DNA from: Pedobacter petrophilus
Lineage (GTDB): Bacteria; Bacteroidota; Bacteroidia; Sphingobacteriales; Sphingobacteriaceae
Length of the DNA stretch: 39,850 nucleotides
NCBI RefSeq assembly: GCF_009674725.1
Contig: NZ_WKKH01000040.1
Location: 1 to 39,850, forward strand
Direction of reading: 5' to 3'
Shown: piece by piece, positions 26,258 through 36,000 of the stretch
Position numbering within the stretch: position 1 is the first letter of the stretch
Layout of the letters: every line of letters begins with the position of its first letter
Position numbers and translations under genes: made by a program
The notes under the pieces: generated by a model
The model's input: the letters and a program-made list of their open reading frames with translations, nothing else
Databases searched by the model: none
Told to the model about the DNA's origin: nothing

Positions 26258-28246
26258 ATGTTAAAGAAAATTGCTTTACTCTTACTCTTAACCCCGCTCT
26301 CCATCGGCCTTTTCGCACAGTCTAACGACAATTTTAAGTTTACACCAGAAAAAGCTTATAACGGTAAACCCTTAACCATTTATTACAATCCAGCCGGAAC
26401 TTCATTATCTGGTAAGAAAGATGTAAGGGCTGTTGTTTATCAGTATATCAATTATAAATGGAATGCAGTTGACTTGAAGTTTAAAGCAGAAAATAAACAA
26501 TGGAAAGCCGATTTCAACATCCCGGCTGACTGTGGTTTGCTGGGTTTTAAGTTTATCGCCGGAGACTCCGTTGATAACAATAAAAACCTGGGATATTTTA
26601 TCCTCATGAATGATAAAGACCGCGAAAGTGTAATGGCTCCCGGAGCTTATATTGGTTGGGGATATGCACGTTCTCCGCAATATGGAAAAGATATTCCGGG
26701 CTATATCAATTTTAAAGGGATAAGTGATACTGCAACCTATCATTGGTTAAACCAGGAAATATCCTTCAATCAAAAATCTAAATCTTTACTGGCTTTAGAT
26801 TATGCAAAGGCACTAAAGGCTTACATGGGGGAAAGTGCAAAGCCTAAATTAGATTTAGCAGGTAAATATTTAAGCCGCCCTGATGCGTCTGAAAATGATT
26901 TACTAAATGCAAGGTACATTTATCAACACCTCACTGGCGAAAAAGAATTAACTGATTCTTTAAACGATGTATTGAAGAAAAGATTTCCTAACGGAAGTTT
27001 AGCTCGCCTGGCCGCATATCGTAAAATATCTACCTATAGAGATCTCGATTCTGTTATCATCGTATATGCAAAATTTTTACAGGATTTTCCTGAATATAAA
27101 ACAAATGTTCAGTTTGATGCCGCTAATCGCATTATTTACGGTGTAGTTTACCAAAATCTGATGGTATATGGCGCAATGAAAAATAGCAAAACAGACTATG
27201 TTGCTCAATACACCGATTCTATATCTTACAATTTTCTTCCCACAATCTATTATAAGTTAATTGGAATCGCCTATCATAGAAAAGAAGGCGATCTGAATAA
27301 ACTGGCAGCTTACTCAGATCTGTTAGTAAAAAGGTTCGAATATTTTAAGCAGAACCGTCCGGAAAGTATGAGCTATTTATCGCCAATGGAATGGGCTAAA
27401 GAATACAGGCGGGTTTTTGTATCCAATGTTTCTGCTGTACATATTGGGCTCTTAAACCATAAAGGAAATTATCAAACGGCTTTAAAATATGCAGAAGAGG
27501 CTGAACGTGAATTAAAGTATAGCAATGCTGAAATTAATAATGAATATGCAATTGCCTTAAAAAAACTCAATAAATCAGAAGAGCTGGAACAGGTACTGGT
27601 AAAAAGTATGTTCAATAATCAGAGTTCTACAGAAATGATTGCAATGCTGAAAGATATTTATGTGAAAAAACATAAATCAGAAAAAGGTTACGATGCTTAT
27701 TTCGAATCATTAAAAAACCCGGCAAACCAGAAGCATAATGCGGAAGAAGTAAAAGCGAGTATGATTAAAAAGGAAATGCCAGCGTGGAGTATGAAAGATT
27801 TAAACGGAAAAACCGTTAATTCTGCCGATTTAAAGGGTAAAACCGTCATTCTGGATTTCTGGGCTACCTGGTGCGTGCCTTGTAAAGCATCTTTTCCGGG
27901 AATGAAGCTAGCTGTTGAGAAATACAGGAACGATCCAAATGTAGTGTTCTATTTCGTTGATACAGAAGAGCGTGGCGAAACTTATAAAGCAGAAAATGCG
28001 AAGTATATTAAAGATAACAACTATCCGTTTAATGTGCTTTTTGATAATAAGGTTGCAGGTGAAAAAACAAATTCTGAAGTTTTTAATAAAATCTGCAAAG
28101 CATTTACCATTTCTGGTATTCCACAAAAATTGATTATTGATAAAAATGGTTTTTTGAGGTTCATTTCCATCGGTTTTAATGGAAGTGCTACAAGTTTGGC
28201 TGATGAGATGTCGAATTTAATTGAATTAACTAAAACTGCTGATTAA
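26258..28246 (+). CDS. TlpA-like periplasmic thioredoxin protein with long N-terminal region
   Basis: The 662-residue exported protein has a signal peptide of about 21 residues (LLLLLTPLSIGLFAQ). An N-terminal beta-rich region follows (about 22-130). A helical TPR-like middle runs over about 165-500. The C-terminal thioredoxin/AhpC-TSA domain begins near 505, with the active site WCVPC at Trp538-Cys542 and the cis-Pro motif SGIPQKLIID near 625. It probably reduces or isomerises disulfides in the periplasm. The position after susCD suggests that it acts on the imported substrate. Such long forms are common in Sphingobacteriaceae SusCD loci. No catalytic residue is missing. Confidence 0.9.
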   Translation: MLKKIALLLLLTPLSIGLFAQSNDNFKFTPEKAYNGKPLTIYYNPAGTSLSGKKDVRAVVYQYINYKWNAVDLKFKAENKQWKADFNIPADCGLLGFKFIAGDSVDNNKNLGYFILMNDKDRESVMAPGAYIGWGYARSPQYGKDIPGYINFKGISDTATYHWLNQEISFNQKSKSLLALDYAKALKAYMGESAKPKLDLAGKYLSRPDASENDLLNARYIYQHLTGEKELTDSLNDVLKKRFPNGSLARLAAYRKISTYRDLDSVIIVYAKFLQDFPEYKTNVQFDAANRIIYGVVYQNLMVYGAMKNSKTDYVAQYTDSISYNFLPTIYYKLIGIAYHRKEGDLNKLAAYSDLLVKRFEYFKQNRPESMSYLSPMEWAKEYRRVFVSNVSAVHIGLLNHKGNYQTALKYAEEAERELKYSNAEINNEYAIALKKLNKSEELEQVLVKSMFNNQSSTEMIAMLKDIYVKKHKSEKGYDAYFESLKNPANQKHNAEEVKASMIKKEMPAWSMKDLNGKTVNSADLKGKTVILDFWATWCVPCKASFPGMKLAVEKYRNDPNVVFYFVDTEERGETYKAENAKYIKDNNYPFNVLFDNKVAGEKTNSEVFNKICKAFTISGIPQKLIIDKNGFLRFISIGFNGSATSLADEMSNLIELTKTAD

Positions 28247-28248
28247 TT

Positions 28249-29325
28249 ATGAAGAAGATTACATTATTATTTGCTTGCATCACCAGCTTTGTTAAACTGG
28301 CAATGGCCCAAAGTTTTTCTAATACGGAAGTAAGCTTTAAGTCTCCGGATAATAAAATTACCTATGGAGGAACATTATCAGTGCCAACTGGTAATAAAAA
28401 ATATCCGGCTTTGATTTTTATTTCAGGAACTGGTAAACAAGATAGAGACGGCTTAATGGCAGGCCACAAAGTTTTTTTAGAAATTGCTACTGAACTGGCT
28501 AAAAATGGATATGCAGTTTTAAGGTTAGATGATAGGGGAGTAGGGAAAACTTCAGGTACTTATGAAGCAGCAACTACAGCAGATTTTGCTAATGATGCAT
28601 TATTGGCTGTTCAATATTTAAAAACCAATAAACAAGTCAATACAAAAAAAATCGGCTTTATTGGCCATAGTGAAGGTGGTGCTATAATGTCTATTGCAGC
28701 ACCACAAAGTAAAGATGTACGCTATTTAATCAGTCTTTCTGGTTTGGCAATGAATGGTTACGACGCGTTGATGTCACAAAATCAAAAAATAGTAGCCGAA
28801 TCTCAGTTGCCGGATTATGATAAGGCACGTTCAAACGATATTAATACATTGATGTTTAATGTTGCCTTAAAATACGCTGATTCTACCAATATGGAGGAGA
28901 AGTTGAACGAAACTTACAAAGCCTGGAAAGCCAAAGATGATATTTATTTTAAAACACTTAATGTGCAGTTTGATCACTTCAGGTTTCCCGTTTACAGTTT
29001 CGTAAACTATGCTATTGGTCCCTGGTACAGGTATTTTATTAAATACGATGCTCAAAAAACAATGTCGAAAATTAAAGTGCCCGTTTTGGCCATTAACGGC
29101 GATAAAGACAATTATGTAATCGGCGAACCCAACCTGCAGAACTGGAAAAATTACATCGCTGCGGGTGGAAATAAAAATGTTGAAACGCATTTATTAAAGA
29201 ATGTAAATCACCTTTTAATGCCTTGCGAAAAATGCACGCAGGCAGAAACGCAGACATCAAAGAATTCAGTATCTCCGGAAGTTTTAAAAATTATAATTAC
29301 CTGGCTTAACAAAACAATTAAATAA
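28249..29325 (+). CDS. Exported alpha/beta hydrolase (serine hydrolase/peptidase-like)
   Basis: This 358-residue protein has a signal peptide (MKKITLLFACITSFVKLAMAQ). The nucleophile is Ser141 in IGFIGHSEGGA. The acid is probably Asp285 in AINGDKDNYV and the base His321 in KNVNHLLMP. LRLDDRGVGKTSGTY (about 91-105) is the usual oxyanion region. A helical cap spans about 165-265. It is likely a periplasmic esterase or peptidase and begins 2 bp after the TlpA stop. The next gene overlaps its last base, so these genes are translationally coupled. Confidence 0.9.
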   Translation: MKKITLLFACITSFVKLAMAQSFSNTEVSFKSPDNKITYGGTLSVPTGNKKYPALIFISGTGKQDRDGLMAGHKVFLEIATELAKNGYAVLRLDDRGVGKTSGTYEAATTADFANDALLAVQYLKTNKQVNTKKIGFIGHSEGGAIMSIAAPQSKDVRYLISLSGLAMNGYDALMSQNQKIVAESQLPDYDKARSNDINTLMFNVALKYADSTNMEEKLNETYKAWKAKDDIYFKTLNVQFDHFRFPVYSFVNYAIGPWYRYFIKYDAQKTMSKIKVPVLAINGDKDNYVIGEPNLQNWKNYIAAGGNKNVETHLLKNVNHLLMPCEKCTQAETQTSKNSVSPEVLKIIITWLNKTIK

Positions 29326-29774
29326 TGAAAAAGATAGCTATTCTAATTTGCTTTTTAGCAATAATAAGCCTTGGTGCAAAAAGTCAAATACTTAAACCGG
29401 TTAAATGGTCATACGCGGCTAAAAAAACCAGTGCTACAACCGCTACAATCTATATTAAGGCAACTATAGATCAGGGTTGGCATCTTTACTCGCAAACGAT
29501 TAAAGAAGGCGGGCCTGTAAAAACAACTTTTACTTTTCCGGCTGGAAAAGGATACACGCTTGTGGGTAAAACAATAGAACCAAAAGCAATTACTAAGAAT
29601 GAGCCAGTGTTTAAAATGGATGTGAGTTTTTTTGAGCATTCGGCAATTTTTCAACAAAAGATAAAATTAACGGACAATAACGTCACTGTAAAAGGAACGG
29701 TTGAGTTTATGACTTGTAACGACAAGCAATGTTTGCCTCCGGAAGAGATTGAGTTTAGTGTTGTTGTTAAATAA
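29325..29774 (+). CDS. Periplasmic DsbD N-terminal (alpha) domain-like protein
   Basis: The 149-residue protein has a signal peptide (about 1-20) and an immunoglobulin-like DsbD-alpha domain. The redox pair is Cys131 and Cys136 in EFMTCNDKQCLPPEE, the signature of this domain. Earlier blocks, DQGWHLYSQTIKEGGPVKTTF, are the usual strands. It would accept electrons from a DsbD membrane domain and pass them to TlpA-like partners. The membrane partner in this operon is truncated (next gene). Confidence 0.9.
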   Translation: MKKIAILICFLAIISLGAKSQILKPVKWSYAAKKTSATTATIYIKATIDQGWHLYSQTIKEGGPVKTTFTFPAGKGYTLVGKTIEPKAITKNEPVFKMDVSFFEHSAIFQQKIKLTDNNVTVKGTVEFMTCNDKQCLPPEEIEFSVVVK

Positions 29775-29786
29775 AACTGATTAAGA

Positions 29787-30038
29787 ATGGTTTTTTTAAA
29801 AAGACTTTTAATTATTAGCTTTTTTATCAGTGCAATGATTTGTAAAGGCTACGCACAGGACAGTACATCGACTGATGATTTGGTATTTACAGAAATCCAG
29901 TCAGATGTGGTCGATTCAACAGTGAAACCAGCCCAAAAAGAAGATGCCAAAACTGTTGCAGCAGTACCCGGAGGTAATTTTGAAGTGGTGAAGATGCAAT
30001 GGTATATCCACAATATACTGAACGTTATATTCTATTAG
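29787..30038 (+). pseudogene. Truncated DsbD-like gene: signal peptide and linker only
   Basis: The 83 residues start with a signal peptide (MVFLKRLLIISFFISAMIC, cleaved near 24) and an acidic linker (STSTDDLVFTEIQSDVVDST). They then stop at a sequence unlike anything in the family (MQWYIHNILNVIFY). In Bacteroidota DsbD proteins this linker leads into the eight-helix membrane domain and a C-terminal thioredoxin domain, both absent here. The break is near 29990-30000. The remnant cannot transfer electrons. A 14-bp inverted repeat follows. Assignment rests on the linker position after the DsbD-alpha gene. Confidence 0.6.
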
Positions 30039-30055
30039 GTTATTTATTTCTCATT

Positions 30056-30089
30056 CTAATTCTTCACAGTGGAACCTGTGAAGAATTAG
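30056..30089 (+). terminator. Large hairpin after the truncated dsbD
   Basis: CTAATTCTTCACAG (30056-30069) pairs perfectly with CTGTGAAGAATTAG (30076-30089) around a 6-base loop. The stem is long, but no T-run follows on either strand. It could terminate the operon or mark the edge of the deletion that removed the rest of dsbD. Confidence 0.5.
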
Positions 30090-30198
30090 TAATTGATTAT
30101 TTCAAAACTATATTTTCTTCCCTATCAATCCGTAAAATCTTGTCGCAATCATCGGGATCAAAATTAATTTTGCTTTTTGCGGCAACTGAAAATGAAGA

Positions 30199-30699
30199 TC
30201 ATTTTTGCGATAATGATGCCAATAATTTATCCAGGTTATCGATGCTCATTTTAAAGCCTGGTTCAAAGCCCATTTCAATCATTTTTTCTAAACGGGCAAG
30301 TGATTCATTTACGATGGTGATATTTACTTTGGTGATGCCATTTTGCTCACTGAAATTATAATCCCAGGAAGAACCTGGCAATTCCGGATTTTCATCTGCA
30401 TCTGCAAAAGAATTATACATCTTAAAATTAGTTTTTGGAGTAATGGAAGTATATTCCTGAATTGACCAGCGCTCCAATCCTTCCGGACTTACCGTCGCAT
30501 AAAATCTTCTTCCGCCAACTTCGAAGTTCAAATATTTCGTTTTGGACGACCATGGTTTGGGCGCTACCCATTGATCCAGGAGTTCTGCTTTTGTAAAAGC
30601 ATCCCATACCAATGGCAGTTCGGCATCAAATTCTCTGGTAATGTATACCGTTTTTTCAGGTTTATTAACGGTAGATTCGAATAATAGGTTAGTTTCCAT
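30199..30699 (-). CDS. SRPBCC/AHSA1-type START-domain protein
   Basis: The 166-residue cytoplasmic protein has a helix-grip fold (SRPBCC, Activator of Hsp90 ATPase homologue 1-like). Signature blocks are VYITREFDAELPLVWDAFTKAELLDQWVAPKPW (about 18-50) and VGGRRFYATVSPEGLERW (about 62-79). The end is MIEMGFEPGFKMSIDNLDKLLASL. The family binds hydrophobic ligands in a central cavity. It lies 5 bp after an ArsR repressor gene on the same strand, a pairing that is common and usually self-regulated. Confidence 0.93.
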   Translation of the reverse strand: METNLLFESTVNKPEKTVYITREFDAELPLVWDAFTKAELLDQWVAPKPWSSKTKYLNFEVGGRRFYATVSPEGLERWSIQEYTSITPKTNFKMYNSFADADENPELPGSSWDYNFSEQNGITKVNITIVNESLARLEKMIEMGFEPGFKMSIDNLDKLLASLSQK

Positions 30700-30704
30700 A
30701 AGGT

Positions 30705-31028
30705 TTATTTTTTAGATTGGGTTTTCATGTTTAATAATAATTCATCCAGCTGATTGAACCTGGTTTCCCAGATTGCCCTAAACTGCTCCAGCCATTTGTC
30801 TATCTCTTTCATTTTATCCACTTCAAGTGAATAATAGATTTCTCTACCTTGATGTTCCTGTTTGATCAGTTCGCATTCTGTAAGTATTCGCAGGTGCTTT
30901 GAAATAGCCTGTCGTGTCGTATTAAAATTGTCGGCAATAGCATTAGGCGTCATTGCCTGTAGCGCAATTAAAGCAATGATGGCTCTTCTTGTAGGATCGG
31001 CTATTGCCTGAAAAATGTCTCTTCTCAT
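30705..31028 (-). CDS. ArsR-family transcriptional regulator
   Basis: The 107-residue winged-helix repressor has the recognition helix in TPNAIADNFNTTRQAISKHLRIL (about 27-49), with wing QEHQGREIYYSLE after it. The start MRRDIFQAIADPTRRAIIALI is typical of the ArsR subgroup paired with SRPBCC proteins. There are no clustered Cys or His metal-binding residues in helix 3, so it probably senses an organic ligand or acts through its partner. It is transcribed from a promoter with two operator-like repeats (31048-31092) and probably represses itself and the SRPBCC gene. Confidence 0.93.
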   Translation of the reverse strand: MRRDIFQAIADPTRRAIIALIALQAMTPNAIADNFNTTRQAISKHLRILTECELIKQEHQGREIYYSLEVDKMKEIDKWLEQFRAIWETRFNQLDELLLNMKTQSKK

Positions 31029-31047
31029 TAATAAATGCTTTATGTGA

Positions 31048-31092
31048 AACTATTCGGTTGCAAATATATGCGCAACTATTCGGTTTCGCAAA
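31048..31092 (-). promoter_or_regulatory. Promoter and operator repeats of the arsR operon
   Basis: On the minus strand, TTTG (31092-31089) and TATATTTG (31068-31061) are 20 bases apart, an exact match to the Bacteroidota promoter. Two identical 12-bp copies of AACCGAATAGTT lie in the spacer (31085-31074) and just downstream of the -7 element (31059-31048), 26 bp apart. These are the expected sites for a repressor that blocks polymerase. Confidence 0.8.
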
Positions 31093-31345
31093 TTTATTTT
31101 CCTTTTGTTTATATATAATTGTGCAATACCTCAACTGAAATTCGCAAACGGCTTTGCATGGTCTGGTTAGATAGATATTAATGTCGCTTGCAGGGCATTA
31201 ACCCGTTTGCATTTAAAGCTGCTCCACATTCTTTTCCTTTGGCTAATCCTAAATACGTTGCATATAGCAATAACCGTAACAAGTACGTTGTTAAGACTGA
31301 TTTAACAATCGCTTAATATGGGGAAGCTAGTTTTGGATTGTAATA

Positions 31346-31894
31346 ATGATGCACATTCCAAACGACAAGCAGCTTCTATCAGCAATCCAGAAAGGGAATC
31401 AGCAAGCTTTCAGGCAGGTTTTCGACATTTACTGGAAGAAGCTTTATTCCATTATACAATCCATTATCAGGGATGAGGAAACTACAAAAGATATCCTGCA
31501 AAATACATTCATTGCTTTTTGGGAAAGAAGGTGCAGTTTCGTTGTGGAACAATCGCTATTCCCTATTTTGGTTAAGATTGCCAAAAATGATGTAATAGAT
31601 CTCTTCAGGAAAAATAAAGTAAGGCTGGCATGGGCAGATGAACTTACAGCGGAATTGCATACTTCTTATGCAGCAGATGCGGAGTATATAGCAAAGGAGC
31701 TAGGAACGGAGATTGATGCTGCAATAGTAAGCATGCCTGTAAATATGAAACATTGTTATCAGTTGAGCAGACACCACGATAAATCGATCAAAGAGATTGC
31801 AGCAGAACTACGGCTTTCAGAACAAACCGTTAAGAACAATATTTCTGAAGCTTTGAAACGCCTTCGTCATCATATAAAGTTAATCGAAAGTTAA
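31346..31894 (+). CDS. ECF RNA polymerase sigma factor (FecI-like), system 2
   Basis: The 182-residue sigma factor has region 2 at about 18-80 (FRQVFDIYWKKLYSIIQSIIRDEETTKDILQNTFIAFWERR). Region 4 is at about 125-175 (MPVNMKHCYQLSRHHDKSIKEIA, with a helix-turn-helix into SEQTVKNNISEALKRL). A second ATG at 31349 is equally possible as start. The gene before it points away, and the 250 bases between the arsR promoter and this start hold no other gene. The partner FecR gene starts 46 bp downstream. It should control the phospholipase/receptor locus. Confidence 0.93.
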   Translation: MMHIPNDKQLLSAIQKGNQQAFRQVFDIYWKKLYSIIQSIIRDEETTKDILQNTFIAFWERRCSFVVEQSLFPILVKIAKNDVIDLFRKNKVRLAWADELTAELHTSYAADAEYIAKELGTEIDAAIVSMPVNMKHCYQLSRHHDKSIKEIAAELRLSEQTVKNNISEALKRLRHHIKLIES

Positions 31895-31910
31895 CATTCG
31901 CTTAAAGTAC

Positions 31911-31935
31911 TTTTTTGTGATTTGAACGCTTTGTA
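31911..31935 (+). promoter_or_regulatory. Putative ECF-type promoter before fecR 2
   Basis: TTTTTT (31911-31916) and CTTTGTA (31929-31935) are 12 bases apart, the same spacing as at 20089-20113. It fills the 46-bp gap between sigma factor and fecR, and the ATG follows 5 bp later, so a transcript from it would have almost no leader. Confidence 0.45.
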
Positions 31936-31940
31936 TGTGA

Positions 31941-32915
31941 ATGAAGCCAAACAATAAAAAGTTTTTAATGGATCAATTGTCAGATTATCAGTCTGGTACG
32001 ATGAACAGTGGGCGCCGTGAGATAGTTGATAAATGGTTTGGAAAACAGAACAGGGTTTCCCCAGATATTTTGTCAGATAATTTAGGTGATGAAATTTTTG
32101 ATGTCATTAACAAAAAGATTCCTGTTAATAAGCCGAAAAGAACGAGTTTGTTTTGGGCTTGGTCTGTTGCCGCATCTCTTCTGATTTTTTTCGCGGCAAC
32201 TCTACTGTTTTTAGGTAAGGTATCCAGGTCACGGGATCCACTAAGACCTGCGGCCTATACTACCTATCTCACAAAATCCAGGCCACGTCATTTAATCTTG
32301 GAAGATGGAACATCTGTTGACCTAAAGCCCGGCTCGCTTTTTCGCGTCATGGCTGGCTTGAACAAATCTTCCAGGCGCCGTGTATTTTTAGATCGTGGAG
32401 AAGCATTTTTTAAAGTCAAGAGAGATCCTGCGCATCCATTTATTATATCCAGCGGAAATTATAAGACCACCGTTCTTGGTACTTCCTTTATTATCAATAC
32501 GAATTCTTTAAAGAAAACCTATACCGTATCTGTTAAAACCGGTAAAGTTAGGGTAGAGCACCAGGTTGGGCACACTTTCCGCATTTTAAGTGCGGGGCTA
32601 ATTAAAAATCAGGTGTTACACTATGATGAGTTGACCCGGAAAACGCTCATTACAGGTGGGGAGAAGGTGCGCCAGACAGGCAAGGAAAATTATTTGACTA
32701 CCAGTATAGAGCAAAAAACACTTATACAAATTGGAGCGCTTATTTCAAAAGCATTTGGTGTAAAGGTTGATGTACGGGAGCAGGCTGTCCCTGTAAAATA
32801 TACATTAGAACTAGATTATTATAATCTGGAACATACCCTGAATAAACTGGCCATGCAGACGGGGATACGATATGAATTAAATGGTCATTCACTGCTTATT
32901 ATTCCTGGAAAATGA
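31941..32915 (+). CDS. FecR-type anti-sigma factor, system 2
   Basis: The 324-residue single-pass membrane protein has a cytoplasmic N-terminus (1-68) and a membrane helix at about 70-92 (LFWAWSVAASLLIFFAATLLF). The periplasmic FecR domain has LEDGTSVDLKPGSLFRVM, DRGEAFFKVKRDPAHPFII, and TTVLGTSFIINTNS. A C-terminal STN/DUF4974-like domain runs over about 250-324. It should hold the upstream sigma factor until signalled. The downstream receptor lacks an STN domain, so the way the signal arrives is not obvious. Confidence 0.93.
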   Translation: MKPNNKKFLMDQLSDYQSGTMNSGRREIVDKWFGKQNRVSPDILSDNLGDEIFDVINKKIPVNKPKRTSLFWAWSVAASLLIFFAATLLFLGKVSRSRDPLRPAAYTTYLTKSRPRHLILEDGTSVDLKPGSLFRVMAGLNKSSRRRVFLDRGEAFFKVKRDPAHPFIISSGNYKTTVLGTSFIINTNSLKKTYTVSVKTGKVRVEHQVGHTFRILSAGLIKNQVLHYDELTRKTLITGGEKVRQTGKENYLTTSIEQKTLIQIGALISKAFGVKVDVREQAVPVKYTLELDYYNLEHTLNKLAMQTGIRYELNGHSLLIIPGK

Positions 32916-32937
32916 CATAGACTAAAAAATATAAAAG

Positions 32938-32965
32938 CCGGATTTCTACTGCAATAGAAACCCGG
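32938..32965 (+). promoter_or_regulatory. Hairpin in the leader of the receptor gene
   Basis: CCGGATTTCTA (32938-32948) pairs with TAGAAACCCGG (32955-32965) with one mismatch and a 6-base loop. It lies 22 bp after the fecR stop and 71 bp before the receptor start. With no T-run, it may be an mRNA stability element or an attenuator rather than a terminator. Confidence 0.4.
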
Positions 32966-33036
32966 TTGACGGACTTGCGCTGTAGCAGCACAATCCAAGC
33001 TCAATTAATCCCGAAAAATCATTTAAGCAAATAAAT

Positions 33037-36000
33037 ATGCAATATTATTACCGTTTTGTAAGCATTCCTATAAGAAAAATTTTGTTTTTGGCCCAGTTGC
33101 CAATAATGTTATTAGTATTCCTTTTTAATAATGTGGCCAATGGCCAGTCTACCGATGCTTCCATCAGGGGCCATGTAACCGATGAGAAAGGTATGCCTGT
33201 TCCCGGTGCATCCATCATCGTGAAGAATGAATCCACCGGTTTCCGTACAGTTACCGCCACCAATAAAGAGGGTGGGTATTCGCTCATACAATTACCCCTT
33301 GGAAAGCCTTACAGTATAACAGTAAGCTACATTGGGTACCCCAAGCAGGTTAAAGGCGACCTGTCTTTAAATCAGGGCGACAATATCGTAGCGGATTTCC
33401 GTATGAGTGAATCCAATACCCAACTTAATGAAGTGAATGTAAGTGCGAATACTTTAAGCAAGCGTATCGACAGGCTTGGCTCCAGTACGGCGATTACTGC
33501 ACAGAATATTCAACAGTTACCCACCCAGAACAGGAATTTTAATAACCTTTCGGCACTTGCCCCAACAACAAATGGTACAAATATTTCCGGTCAGCGTGCT
33601 TCTTCAACCAACTATCTGATCGATGGTGCCAGTGCCAGGAACAACCTTACTTCGGGCGCAATTGGGAGTGGCCCTTATTCGCTATCACTAGAAGCGATCA
33701 GGGAATTTGAGGTTGCTGCAAATGTGTACGATGTAAGCCGGGGAAGAGAAGGTGGGGGTACGGTTTCGGCGGTTACCAAATCAGGAACAAATACCTTTAC
33801 CGGATCAGTTTTTGATTATTACCGCTCAGATTTTTTGGCCAGTCCATATGACATCAGGGGAAATAAACGGGAGCAGAAATTTACCACCAATCAATACGGA
33901 TTTAGCCTTGGAGGGCCGATCATCAAAGATAAGCTTCATTTTTTCACAGCGCTTGATCGTCAGGATGAAACCATGCCATTTTTCATTGCCGATATCCGGA
34001 ATGATGCAGACCAAATCAGCCTGGGTATAAGCAAGGGTGCATTGGATAGTGTAGTTAATATCGGTCGTGCTAAATATGGATTAGGCTCCGGACCACAGGT
34101 TGGAGAGTTTGAAAGAAAAACCCTTGCCAACACATTTTTTGCAAGGATAGACTGGCAGATTAATGATAAACACAGGTTGACCATCCGCAATAATTATTCT
34201 GACTGGGTAAATCCGGTCAGTAACAGCGATAACTCCAACATTAATCTTTTTGAAGTTTGGGGCGATTTTAAATCAAGGGAGAACAGTACACTGGTATCAT
34301 TGCGGTCTCAGTTTAGCCCATCATTTTTAAATGAATTTAAGGTTCAGTACCAGACTGCAAAACGTGATTACCTGCCCAATAGCGAACTTCCGGCGGCAAA
34401 CATTCCAAGAGCGATTGTAACTGTACGATCCACCCTTCCAAATGGCACATTGGGCAATAGGACGGTTCAGCTGGGAGGACAGCGTTATTTTCCGGAAAAC
34501 AACCTGGAAAATCAGTTTCAACTGATCAATACCTCCTATTATAATGTAGGTAAATACAAATTTACGTTCGGTACTGATAATACTTTAACTTATATGGATA
34601 CCTATCTGTCAAGTGAGCAGAACGGACGTTTTATATTTAACAGCCTCACAGAATTTGATAACCTCAATGCTTCCAGGTATGCAAGAGAAGCGCCCATTGA
34701 TGGAATACCGACAGTACAGCAATATTTATTGAATCTATCATTGTTCGGTCAGGTGGAATTTGATTTGGCAAAAGATATAAATGCCATGTTTGGTGTGCGT
34801 TATGATGTTACCAGCTTTCTTACCCATGCGGATTACAATCCGGTAGTAGAACGTACGCTTGGCCTGCGTACCGATAGCAAGATCACGGATGCCGGCAAAA
34901 TCCAGCCACGGTTCCAGCTAACCTGGGACATCAATAATGAAAAGAAAGATATCATCCGTTTGGGCGGTGGTTTATTTTCATCTTATCCGGTAAACTATGC
35001 ACAGGTTAATAACATCCAGAATAGCGGAACGAAAGTCGCTTCGATCGATGTATCCAGGCCCGCTACAGGCACAAGCCTTGTTCCTGTTCCGAACTTCCCC
35101 AGATACCGCCAGGATCCTACCTCATCACCCGGTATTATTGCTGGTGTACCCTATGTTTCTACGATCAATCTTAATGATCCTAACTTAAAGATGCCTTCTA
35201 CTTTTAAAGCCAACTTAAGTTATAACAAAATTATTGGCGACAGGTTAAGACTTGGATTAAACCTACTTTATTCATACACCACAAATAATTATGTATACCT
35301 GGATAAAAATATGGTTGATAATCCATATTTCACCCTGGCAGGTGAAGAAAACAGGGGAGTGTATGTTCCCGCGGAATCAATCACCTCTTCAGGGATTACC
35401 AATAGTGTTTTAGGTCGAAAGACAAATGAAGTGGGAAGGGTATTAATGCTCACCAATGGCGCTACCCTTAGTCAGAAGGCCATGATTCTGGATGCAAGCT
35501 ACCGCTACCTGAAAGATGGCTACATTAATGTAAGTTACACACTGAATGACGCCAAAGACAATTCATCTTATAATGGTAATGTTGCCAATACTTCAACTTT
35601 CCGGCCGGTAAAATCTGATCCGCGTGACCTTTCCCAGGTGGTATATTCAGATAATCAATTCAGAAATAAATTAGTGGTTTATGGCAGCACCCCAAGCTGG
35701 AAAGGGTTTTCAATGGCTGCAACTTTCAGGGGAATCGGAGGAACACGCTATTCGATGACGGTTGACGCTGATATTAACGGTGATTTTGTAGGGGGGCCGG
35801 GTAATGATAATGATCTGGCTTTTGTTTTCGATCCGAATAGTCCAACAATCAGCGCAGCGAACAAGGCTTCCATGGAAAAAGTATTGGCTAACCCAGACAA
35901 CCGGGCTAAAGAATATATCTTAAAAAGCCTGGGCAAGATTGCGAACAGAAATGAAGGAATTAATCCATTTTCAGGAACCTTTGATCTCCGTGTTCAAAAA

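Noticed and set aside
29991..30000. 10-bp match (AAGATGCAAT) between the dsbD break and positions 41-50
   Set aside because: Ten bases are expected to recur by chance in 40 kb, so it is not used as evidence for a common element.
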